This document shows, piece by piece, positions 1 to 5,388 of a stretch of DNA of 6,286 nt. The translations under genes and the position numbers were made by a program. The notes beneath the pieces were generated by a model. The model ran no database searches. It was not told the origin of the DNA and worked only from the letters and a program-made list of their open reading frames with translations. Origin of the DNA: JAZQQB01 sp045628865. GTDB taxonomy: Bacteria > Bacillota > Clostridia > Lachnospirales > Lachnospiraceae. The stretch covers positions 1 through 6,286 of the forward strand of contig JAZQQB010000086.1 of assembly GCA_045628865.1 (NCBI GenBank), in the 5' to 3' direction. Numbering within the stretch: the first letter of the stretch is position 1; every line of letters starts with the position of its first letter.

Positions 1-15
1 TGGCCTCCGACTTGA
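1..15 (+). other. Possible 3' end of an upstream gene cut by the window edge
   Basis: The first frame reads W-P-P-T and then TGA at 13-15. That stop lies inside the Shine-Dalgarno stretch of the next gene (TTGAGGAAA), a layout common in tightly packed operons. The other two forward frames are also open from the left edge, ending at TGA 33-35 and TAG 44-46, so the upstream gene could equally overlap the next one. The sequence is too short to identify a product. The call is an inference from spacing only. Confidence 0.2.
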
Positions 16-27
16 GGAAATCAGGAA

Positions 28-276
28 ATGTATGACAAATTTATAGAAGTTGTGAAATGCGGTGAGGAAAAAGCAAAGGAGAGTATCGAAATGCTTAACA
101 GTCTTGTTGAAGGAAATGTTACTGCATTTACATTAACTGATAAAACAGAGTACTTTACACTTGATGTTGTAACAGATGCTGATTTTTCTTACCATCTTCT
201 TGTTGGATTTGATGGTACTCTTGAAGAAATTAGATGTAATGAAACAGGGGAAAGAAAAGCATTGATGATTTACTAA
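28..276 (+). CDS. Small hypothetical protein, 82 aa, unknown function
   Basis: I do not recognise this protein. It is acidic and soluble, with no signal peptide or membrane segment. Residues 1-28 look helical and rich in Glu/Lys. Residues 30-82 alternate hydrophobic and polar residues in a way that suggests several beta strands joined by turns (for example G-F-D-G-T near 60-64). It has two Cys (11 and 70) and no recognisable metal-binding or catalytic motif. The ATG at 28 is the only sensible start: an in-frame TGA lies at 13-15, and GAGGAAA at 14-20 serves as ribosome binding site. It lies 65 nt upstream of a 187-aa gene on the same strand and was probably co-transcribed with it. A small alpha/beta protein at the end of an accessory locus could be an immunity protein or a secretion accessory factor, but nothing seen here decides this. 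Confidence 0.75.
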   Translation: MYDKFIEVVKCGEEKAKESIEMLNSLVEGNVTAFTLTDKTEYFTLDVVTDADFSYHLLVGFDGTLEEIRCNETGERKALMIY

Positions 277-303
277 ATGCTTGAAGGATTTAAAATCAGA
301 AAG

Positions 304-341
304 AAAGGAGTATAGGTTTATTCACAACCTACATAGAAAAT
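304..341 (+). promoter_or_regulatory. Distant Shine-Dalgarno with intervening hairpin ahead of the 187-aa gene
   Basis: A strong ribosome binding site, AAAGGAG (304-310), lies 31 nt before the ATG at 342, much farther than the usual 5-10 nt. Between them sits a 6-bp inverted repeat, TAGGTT (313-318) and AACCTA (326-331), with a 7-nt loop. If it folds, the 19-nt hairpin is looped out and the effective spacing falls to about 12 nt. No ATG, GTG or TTG lies close behind the Shine-Dalgarno in any frame, and only a weak AGAAAA stretch lies directly before the ATG. The repeat and spacing are seen; the bridging function is inferred. Confidence 0.4.
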
Positions 342-905
342 ATGATTTATAATTTATCACAGGAAGAATTTACGTATATTGTGAATACTTTAGATATTCA
401 GTCTATTACTGGATTTGATGATTCTGAGTTAGAGTTTAAACCGGATTCATCAGTGAAAGCTATTGATACTTTACTCACTAAAAAATTACTGATAGAACTG
501 AAAGAAAAGGATGATTCATCATCTGTGAAATATGCAATGGAAAATAATCTTAGAGCTTTTCTTACGATAGCTCATGAGACTAAAAATAGTGCTCGGATCA
601 TAAATAATGAAGACAAAATCATGTTCTTCTTTTACAGAGATTCCATTGTGACAATTTCGCGGATTCATTCTGAGTATGAAGTTTCTTGGTTTCCTACTAT
701 TCAATTGGGGATAGGATTATTATTGCAATTTATCGATGATCCGTCACGTAATGATAATTTTCATTTCTTTGTGAATTCAGAAGAGGCTACTCTTTCGAAG
801 GAATACCATTATTCCGCCATAGAATTGAAAGATAATGAAATTGCAAATGTTTTAGGACAAAGTCTTGTTAAATTACATGGACTTGAGATTAAAAAGATTA
901 TCTAG
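342..905 (+). CDS. Hypothetical protein, 187 aa; possible EspG/DUF5081-like secretion accessory protein
   Basis: No signal peptide is visible. The most hydrophobic stretch (about residues 118-130, I-Q-L-G-I-G-L-L-L-Q-F-I) is flanked by Pro and Asp and looks like a buried helix rather than a membrane anchor. The N-terminus (L-S-Q-E-E-F then a run ending in T-K-K-L-L-I-E-L near 46-53) suggests a small helical or winged-helix unit. A helix (about 62-80) and a two-stranded sheet follow (M-F-F-F-Y-R-D-S-I-V-T-I-S near 94-106). This order of elements recalls EspG and DUF5081 proteins, which serve WXG100/LXG substrates of type VII secretion. I match only the general layout, not a signature motif, so the family call is a weak hypothesis; an immunity protein is an alternative. 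The ATG at 342 is the first in-frame Met, but its ribosome binding site is unusually distant. It converges on prs, and a shared terminator lies just past the stop. Confidence 0.8.
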   Translation: MIYNLSQEEFTYIVNTLDIQSITGFDDSELEFKPDSSVKAIDTLLTKKLLIELKEKDDSSSVKYAMENNLRAFLTIAHETKNSARIINNEDKIMFFFYRDSIVTISRIHSEYEVSWFPTIQLGIGLLLQFIDDPSRNDNFHFFVNSEEATLSKEYHYSAIELKDNEIANVLGQSLVKLHGLEIKKII

Positions 906-914
906 AATGAATTA

Positions 915-957
915 ATAAAAGCCACTTTCCTTGAGGTTCATGGGAAGTGGCTTTTAT
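915..957. terminator. Bidirectional intrinsic terminator between the converging 187-aa gene and prs
   Basis: Two 16-nt arms (915-930 and 942-957) pair along their whole length apart from one G-T wobble, around an 11-nt loop. The core is AAAAGCCACTT against AAGTGGCTTTT. The stem starts 10 nt after the stop codon of the + strand gene and ends 16 nt from the prs stop on the other strand. A-rich sequence on the left and T-rich sequence on the right give a U tract to transcripts in both directions. Confidence 0.9.
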
Positions 958-972
958 ATACAAATCAAGCGC

Positions 973-2160
973 TTACAGATCGCTTATATCTCCATTATTA
1001 TACTTTTCAAGTACTTCATGAATCTTGTTAGTAGGAGTAGAAACATTCTCCAATGATACATTGTGGTTCATGAAATCAATGATGGAAGCCATGAACTTTG
1101 TCATATCAGCTTCTACATAATATGGCTTTGTGAAAAGCTCTGGATTGCGGTAGTTTAAGTTGGTTGTAACAACCTTGTCAAAGTCACCACGTTCATAAGC
1201 TGCGTCGAATAATTCAAAGCCATCTGTGAAAAGACCAAATGTACAGCAGATGAATACTCGTTTAGCACCCATAGCCTTTAACTGCTTTGAAGTATCTAAC
1301 ATACTGCCGCCGGAAGAAATCATATCATCGATGATGATAACATCCTTTCCCTCTAACTTGTCACCTAAGAATTCATGGGCGACGATTGGGTTCTTGCCGT
1401 TTACGATGGTTGAGTAATCACGACGTTTGTAGAACATACCAGTGTCTACACCAAGAACAGAAGAGAAGTATACAGCACGATCAAGTGCGCCTTCGTCCGG
1501 TGCGATAACGATCATATGATCCTTATCGATAGTTAAGTTCTTCTCTACACGAAGCAAGCTTCTAATGAACTGATATGGTGCTGTGAAATTATCGAATCCC
1601 TTTAATGGGGTTGAGTTCTGAACACGTGGGTCATGTGCATCAAAGGTGATGATGCTGTTTACACCCATGTTTGATAATTCTTCTAATGCGTAAGCACAGT
1701 CAAGTGATTCCCGACCACTTCTTTTGTGCTGTCTGCCTTCGTACATGAAAGGCATGATAACAGTGATTCTCTTGGCTTTACCAGAAAAAGCACCGATCAT
1801 TCTCTTTAAATCCTGATAATGATCGTCAGGGGATTTATGATTTTCATAGCCATTGATGGAATATGTAATGGAATGATTGGTAACATCAGTGATGATAAAA
1901 ACATCCTTACCACGAATAGATTCGTTGATATTTACCTTTGCTTCGCCGGTTCCGAAACGAGGATTGGAATATCTTAATAAAAAGTTATCTTCTTCATATC
2001 CATGAAATGCAGGATCGCATTTATGAACATTGTTGATCTGTTTACGAAATTCAACCAGATATTCATTTACTTTCTTTCCAAGTTCTGCTGCAGAATCCAT
2101 AGCAACGATTTTGATTGGGGCTATTGGCATAGCATTTTCCAATTGATCCAAATTAGGCAT
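973..2160 (-). CDS. prs: Ribose-phosphate pyrophosphokinase (PRPP synthetase), long form, 395 aa
   Basis: It transfers pyrophosphate from ATP to ribose 5-phosphate, making PRPP for purine, pyrimidine, His, Trp and NAD synthesis in the cytoplasm. Visible family motifs, numbered from the start at 2160, are N-E-S-I-R-G (79-84), P-F-M-Y-E-G-R-Q-H-K-R (137-147, matching the canonical PYxxYARQDRK), F-D-A-H-D (173-177, matching DLH), the flexible catalytic loop K-R-R (245-247), and the PRPP-binding loop I-I-D-D-M-I-S-S-G-G-S (276-286). Canonical bacterial enzymes have about 310-320 residues. The extra length lies in the N-terminal region, in an insert near 93-125 and in the C-terminal tail, as in the long paralogue common in Lachnospiraceae. 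An in-frame ATG at 2226 would add 22 residues, but it sits about 2 nt from the predicted transcription start and has no Shine-Dalgarno. The Met at 2160 is preceded by GGAGGA with good spacing, and M-P-N-L matches the family N-terminus as I remember it. Confidence 0.93.
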   Translation of the reverse strand: MPNLDQLENAMPIAPIKIVAMDSAAELGKKVNEYLVEFRKQINNVHKCDPAFHGYEEDNFLLRYSNPRFGTGEAKVNINESIRGKDVFIITDVTNHSITYSINGYENHKSPDDHYQDLKRMIGAFSGKAKRITVIMPFMYEGRQHKRSGRESLDCAYALEELSNMGVNSIITFDAHDPRVQNSTPLKGFDNFTAPYQFIRSLLRVEKNLTIDKDHMIVIAPDEGALDRAVYFSSVLGVDTGMFYKRRDYSTIVNGKNPIVAHEFLGDKLEGKDVIIIDDMISSGGSMLDTSKQLKAMGAKRVFICCTFGLFTDGFELFDAAYERGDFDKVVTTNLNYRNPELFTKPYYVEADMTKFMASIIDFMNHNVSLENVSTPTNKIHEVLEKYNNGDISDL

Positions 2161-2178
2161 GTAGATTTCCTCCAAATT
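2161..2178 (-). promoter_or_regulatory. Ribosome binding site that sets the prs start
   Basis: Read on the minus strand, TTTGGAGGAAATCTAC runs directly into the ATG at 2160. GGAGGA is a near-perfect Shine-Dalgarno at 7 nt spacing. It favours the 395-aa product over the 417-aa reading from the ATG at 2226. Confidence 0.85.
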
Positions 2179-2234
2179 GACATTTTGCATTCGTATCTGT
2201 TCAGTACCCTTTACAGTTACTTGCACTCTATTTA

Positions 2235-2263
2235 TTTATAACATTCTGGAATTTCTTTGTAAA
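2235..2263 (-). promoter_or_regulatory. Predicted sigma-A promoter of prs
   Basis: On the minus strand the -35 box TTTACA (2263-2258) and the -10 box TATAAA (2240-2235) are separated by exactly 17 nt. A TG one base before the -10 box makes it an extended -10 element. Transcription would start near 2228, leaving a leader of about 68 nt before the ATG at 2160. No riboswitch-like fold was evident by eye in the leader. Confidence 0.7.
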
Positions 2264-2539
2264 TAAAGTTGTACATATTTTTGTGTTTTTGTGTAATTTG
2301 AAATAATTTAAAAAAAACTTTTCAGATTTTTTGTAGCAATAGACATGGAAAAGGATTGGACTGCTTACAAGAGAACCAGCATGGAGAAACTTTTTCAAAA
2401 GTTTTTTGTGTGTTTATATAGATTATTGTGTGAAAGTTTGATACAATTAGATTATCTTTATGATGCGGGTTTTATACGCAGTTTGAAAGGAAAGAAATTA
2501 GTAACTTACTTGTTACAGGATTTATAAAGGAAACAGATT
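2264..2539. other. AT-rich divergent intergenic region upstream of the DUF512 gene
   Basis: This stretch separates the divergent prs and DUF512 genes. It contains an 11-nt inverted repeat, AAAAAACTTTT (2312-2322) and AAAAGTTTTTT (2397-2407). The right copy also lies in a local hairpin, AAACTTT (2387-2393) with AAAGTTT (2398-2404), followed by T-rich sequence. A candidate promoter lies at 2439-2447 and a small inverted repeat, GTAAC/GTTAC, at 2501-2516. An open frame at 2345-2527 (60 codons) has no ribosome binding site and is not called as a gene. Confidence 0.6.
2439..2447 (+). promoter_or_regulatory. Candidate extended -10 promoter for the DUF512-der-gpsA cluster
   Basis: TGATACAAT fits an extended -10 element (TGN followed by TACAAT, one mismatch to TATAAT). 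No good -35 box is found 16-18 nt upstream, which is tolerated by extended -10 promoters. Transcription would begin near 2454, about 86 nt before the TTG start. The call rests on this single motif in AT-rich DNA, so it is tentative. Confidence 0.35.
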
Positions 2540-2542
2540 TTG
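2526..2542 (+). promoter_or_regulatory. Ribosome binding site and TTG start of the DUF512 gene
   Basis: AAAGGA (2526-2531) lies 8 nt before TTG at 2540-2542, which opens the frame M-K-K-E-K-I-H-V-I-D. No ATG is available near the beginning of the conserved PDZ-like domain. The only other candidate, GTG at 2561, would cut into that domain and has no Shine-Dalgarno. Confidence 0.75.
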
Positions 2543-3928
2543 AAAAAAGAAAAGATTCACGTGATAGACAGGGTTGTTCCAGGAAGCCCTGCCCAGCAGT
2601 ATCACATTGAACCTGGAGATGCGATCATTACGATTAATGGTGATCCTATAGAAGATATATTTGACTATCAGTTTGCAGCTGATGAAGAGCATTTTTCCAT
2701 TGGAATCAGGAAAAAGGACGGGCAGGAGATCACTTTAGATGTGGAGAAACCAGAGGATGTGGACTTTGGTCTGGAATTTGAAAATGGTCTTATGGATGAT
2801 TACAGATCCTGCCACAACAAATGTATCTTTTGCTTCATCGATCAGATGCCTAAGGGCATGAGAGAAACTTTGTACTTTAAAGATGATGATTCCAGATTAT
2901 CCTTCTTGCAGGGGAATTATGTAACACTTACCAATATGTCAGATCATGATGCAGATCGAATCATCAAGTATCATATGGAACCAATCAATATATCGATCCA
3001 GACCATGAATCCAGAGCTTCGCTGCATGATGCTTCACAATCGCTTCGCAGGGGATGCTTTGAAAAAAATAGATAAATTTTTCGATGCAGGAATTACCATG
3101 AACGGTCAGATTGTTCTATGTAAGGGCGTCAATGATGGTAAGGAATTGGAATTCTCCATTCGCGAAATGGAAAAATACAGACCTCATTTACAGAGCGTTT
3201 CTGTAGTACCGGTTGGCTTGTCCAAGTATCGTGAGGGCTTATATCCTCTAGAACCATTTACTAAAGAAGATGCCAGAGAGGTCATCGCCATGATCGAGGC
3301 AGCCCAGAAACGAAGCATGGAACAGTGGGGTGATCATTTTATACAGGCATCAGATGAATGGTATATCTTAGCAGACTATGAGATGCCACCAGAAGAAAAC
3401 TATGATGGCTATATGCAGCTTGAGAATGGAGTGGGAATGATCCGCTCCATGTTAGATGAGTTTGAAGAAGGCGTGGATGCACTTTTAGAAATGAAGAAGC
3501 ATCCAATCAGAGCCAAGCTAGCTAGAAGAGAATTCATGAAAGAGTATGGTATCGATCCTAATTTTAAGAAGAAAAAACGCTTGAGTATCGCCACAGGACG
3601 TCTTGCATATCCTTATATCAAACAGATGGCAGAAAGGGTTGGAGAACTCTATACCAACATGGAGATCCATGTATATGAGATCATAAACAATTTCTTTGGA
3701 GAGAGGATCACGGTTTCCGGACTCCTTACAGGACAGGATCTTGAGGCACAGCTAAAGGGACAGAAATTAGGGGATGTGCTCTTGCTTCCTGAGAACGTGC
3801 TTCGAAGCGGAGAGAACTATTTTTTAGATGATGTGACAGTGCCAGAACTTGAAAAGGCTTTACAAGTTTCCGTAGGTATTGTAAAATCTAACGGTTGTGA
3901 GTTTATCGCTTCAATCGTAAATGATTGA
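2540..3928 (+). CDS. DUF512 family protein: PDZ-like, radical SAM-type Fe-S and DUF512 domains, 462 aa
   Basis: Three domains are visible. Residues 6-70 form a PDZ-like fold (V-V-P-G-S-P-A then G-D-A-I-I-T-I-N-G). Next comes a radical-SAM-like region with the cluster motif C-x3-C-x2-C at Cys91, Cys95 and Cys98, followed by G-N-Y-V-T-L-T-N (125-132) and I-S-I-Q-T-M-N-P-E (151-159). From about 220 the DUF512 domain carries S-V-V-P-V-G-L-S-K-Y-R (221-231), A-S-D-E-W-Y (270-275), A-T-G-R-L-A-Y-P (351-358) and S-G-L-L-T-G-Q-D (393-400). The Cys triad implies a [4Fe-4S] cluster that binds S-adenosylmethionine, but the substrate of this family is, to my knowledge, unknown. It lacks a signal peptide, so it should be cytoplasmic. 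Its length is normal for the family. It lies 33 nt upstream of der, and this pairing is widespread in Clostridia, which hints at a role linked to ribosomes or translation; that link is inference. Confidence 0.92.
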   Translation: MKKEKIHVIDRVVPGSPAQQYHIEPGDAIITINGDPIEDIFDYQFAADEEHFSIGIRKKDGQEITLDVEKPEDVDFGLEFENGLMDDYRSCHNKCIFCFIDQMPKGMRETLYFKDDDSRLSFLQGNYVTLTNMSDHDADRIIKYHMEPINISIQTMNPELRCMMLHNRFAGDALKKIDKFFDAGITMNGQIVLCKGVNDGKELEFSIREMEKYRPHLQSVSVVPVGLSKYREGLYPLEPFTKEDAREVIAMIEAAQKRSMEQWGDHFIQASDEWYILADYEMPPEENYDGYMQLENGVGMIRSMLDEFEEGVDALLEMKKHPIRAKLARREFMKEYGIDPNFKKKKRLSIATGRLAYPYIKQMAERVGELYTNMEIHVYEIINNFFGERITVSGLLTGQDLEAQLKGQKLGDVLLLPENVLRSGENYFLDDVTVPELEKALQVSVGIVKSNGCEFIASIVND

Positions 3929-3961
3929 ACGTAGTATTGTATATATAGAAAGGTAAGAAAA

Positions 3962-5308
3962 ATGGGAAAGAAAAAGAGAAAACCTGTGGTTGCTATCGTT
4001 GGACGTCCAAACGTTGGTAAATCCACATTCTTTAATGCAATGGCAGGCGAGAAGATTTCCATTGTTAAGGATACGCCTGGTATTACCAGAGACAGAATTT
4101 ATGCCGATGTTGAATGGCTTGACAGAAAGTTTACACTGATCGATACAGGTGGTATCGAGCCTAATACCAATGATATTATTTTATCACAGATGCGAGAGCA
4201 GGCTCAGATTGCCATTGATACAGCGGATGTAATCATTTTCTTAGTAGATGTTAAGCAGGGACTAGTGGATTCTGATTCCAAGGTTGCTGATATGTTAAGA
4301 AGATCACACAAGCCAATTGTTCTGGCAGTAAATAAAGTGGATAGCTTCAAAAAATATGAAGCAGATGTGTATGAGTTCTATAATTTGGGACTTGGAGATC
4401 CGTTCCCAATCTCATCTGTAGAAAAGCTTGGTTTTGGTGAACTTTTGGATGAAGTGATTTCATATTTTAAGGAATCAGAGCTAGAGGAAGAGGATGATGA
4501 AAGACCTCGTATTGCCATTGTTGGTAAACCTAATGTAGGTAAATCTTCCATTATTAATAAGCTTCTTGGTGAGGAACGTTGTATCGTATCTGATATTGCA
4601 GGTACAACCCGTGATGCGGTAGATACAGAAATTGTTCGTAACGGCAAGGAATATGTATTTATTGATACAGCTGGTCTTCGCCGTAAGAATAAGATCAAGG
4701 AAGAATTGGAAAAATATATGATTATCCGTACTGTTTCAGCAGTGGAACGAGCTGATGTTGTGGTACTTGTTATTGATGCAGTTGAAGGAGTTACCGAACA
4801 GGATGCGAAGATTGCCGGTATTGCACATGAACGTGGTAAGGGTATGATCATTGCGGTAAATAAGTGGGATGCCTTTGAGGATAAGAATGAGAAATCCACA
4901 AGAGAATTTACCAATAAGGTTCATCAGATCCTTTCTTTTATGCCTTATGCAGAGATCATGTTCATTTCTGCAAAAACAGGACAGAGATTGCCTAAGCTGT
5001 TTGAAACAATCGATGCAGTAGAACAGAATCATTCACTTCGTATTCAGACAGGTGTATTAAACGAGATCATGTCAGAGGCAGTTGCCCTTCAGCAGCCACC
5101 TACTGATAAGGGTAAGAGACTTCGTTTGTACTACATTACACAGGTTTCTGTTAAGCCACCAACATTTGTTATTTTTGTAAATGATAGAGAGCTGATGCAT
5201 TTCTCTTATACAAGATACATTGAAAATAGAATTCGTGATGCCTTTGGATTTAAGGGCACTCCACTGAAATTTATTATCCGTGAGAGAAATACAGGCGATA
5301 AGGGTTGA
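3962..5308 (+). CDS. der: Ribosome assembly GTPase Der (EngA), 448 aa
   Basis: Der is an essential GTPase that helps mature the 50S ribosomal subunit, and it is unusual in carrying two GTPase domains in tandem. Domain 1 shows G-R-P-N-V-G-K-S (14-21), D-T-P-G-I-T-R-D (37-44), D-T-G-G (61-64) and N-K-V-D (124-127). Domain 2 shows G-K-P-N-V-G-K-S (188-195), G-T-T-R-D (214-218), D-T-A-G (235-238), N-K-W-D (300-303) and S-A-K (336-338). A linker rich in Glu and Asp (about 171-180) joins them. The last 95 or so residues are the KH-like RNA-contacting domain. All nucleotide-binding motifs are intact and the length is typical. The ATG is preceded by AAAGG at 3949-3953 with 8 nt spacing. It is probably co-transcribed with the DUF512 gene 33 nt upstream; no terminator separates them. 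Confidence 0.98.
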   Translation: MGKKKRKPVVAIVGRPNVGKSTFFNAMAGEKISIVKDTPGITRDRIYADVEWLDRKFTLIDTGGIEPNTNDIILSQMREQAQIAIDTADVIIFLVDVKQGLVDSDSKVADMLRRSHKPIVLAVNKVDSFKKYEADVYEFYNLGLGDPFPISSVEKLGFGELLDEVISYFKESELEEEDDERPRIAIVGKPNVGKSSIINKLLGEERCIVSDIAGTTRDAVDTEIVRNGKEYVFIDTAGLRRKNKIKEELEKYMIIRTVSAVERADVVVLVIDAVEGVTEQDAKIAGIAHERGKGMIIAVNKWDAFEDKNEKSTREFTNKVHQILSFMPYAEIMFISAKTGQRLPKLFETIDAVEQNHSLRIQTGVLNEIMSEAVALQQPPTDKGKRLRLYYITQVSVKPPTFVIFVNDRELMHFSYTRYIENRIRDAFGFKGTPLKFIIRERNTGDKG

Positions 5309-5355
5309 TGGAAAGACCGGTATTAAAAAAATACAGTGTTTTTGTGAAAACCTGA
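5308..5355 (+). pseudogene. 15-codon frame overlapping the der stop; possible scar of a lost plsY
   Basis: The der stop TGA (5306-5308) shares its last base with an ATG (5308-5310), the TGATG arrangement typical of translational coupling. The frame reads M-E-R-P-V-L-K-K-Y-S-V-F-V-K-T and stops at 5353-5355. AAGGG at 5300-5304 lies only 3 nt upstream. In related genomes plsY (acyl-phosphate:glycerol-3-phosphate acyltransferase) often follows der, and its product often begins M-E-R, as far as I recall. After these three residues nothing resembles PlsY. Chance is a fair alternative explanation. Confidence 0.25.
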
Positions 5356-5370
5356 AAATAAGGGACCCCG

Positions 5371-5388
5371 AGGGAGGAATAAATTATG
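5371..5388 (+). promoter_or_regulatory. Strong ribosome binding site of gpsA
   Basis: AGGGAGGA (5371-5378) precedes the ATG at 5386 with ideal spacing. It gives gpsA its own efficient translation start, independent of der. A short C-rich run just upstream (5366-5369) could pair with it locally, but the loop would be too tight to claim regulation. Confidence 0.8.

Noticed and set aside
277..315. 12-codon frame (M-L-E-G-F-K-I-R-K-K-G-V) directly after the stop of the 82-aa gene
   Set aside because: Its ATG follows the TAA at once, but it has no proper ribosome binding site and ends within the leader of the next gene. It is too short to support as a gene.
444..531. Two similar stretches, GATTCATCAGTGAAA (444-458) and GATTCATCATCTGTGAAA (514-531)
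   Set aside because: They encode D-S-S-V-K and D-S-S-S-V-K within one protein. The repeat is short and imperfect and is most likely chance or a minor duplication.
2161..2226. 22-residue N-terminal extension of prs from the ATG at 2226
   Set aside because: No ribosome binding site, almost no leader after the predicted promoter, and a far better start at 2160.
2501..2516. Inverted repeat GTAAC-TTACTT-GTTAC just before the DUF512 ribosome binding site
   Set aside because: Only 5 bp with a 6-nt loop in AT-rich DNA; it matches no operator I know and is too weak to call as a regulatory site.
2345..2527. 60-codon open frame on the + strand (M-E-K-D-W-T-A-Y) in the intergenic region before the DUF512 gene
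   Set aside because: It has no Shine-Dalgarno before either ATG (2345 or 2381), overlaps the repeats and the candidate promoter, and resembles no family I know. Its stop touches the next ribosome binding site, so weak coding cannot be fully excluded.
4378..5032. Minus-strand open frames across der (178 and 98 codons)
   Set aside because: They are shadows of der: low-complexity Ser runs opposite its acidic linker and GTPase motifs, without ribosome binding sites.
5319..5335. Weak hairpin GTATT/AATAC between der and gpsA as a terminator
   Set aside because: Only five pairs, mostly A-T, with an A-rich loop and no adjacent T tract that would make it an efficient terminator.
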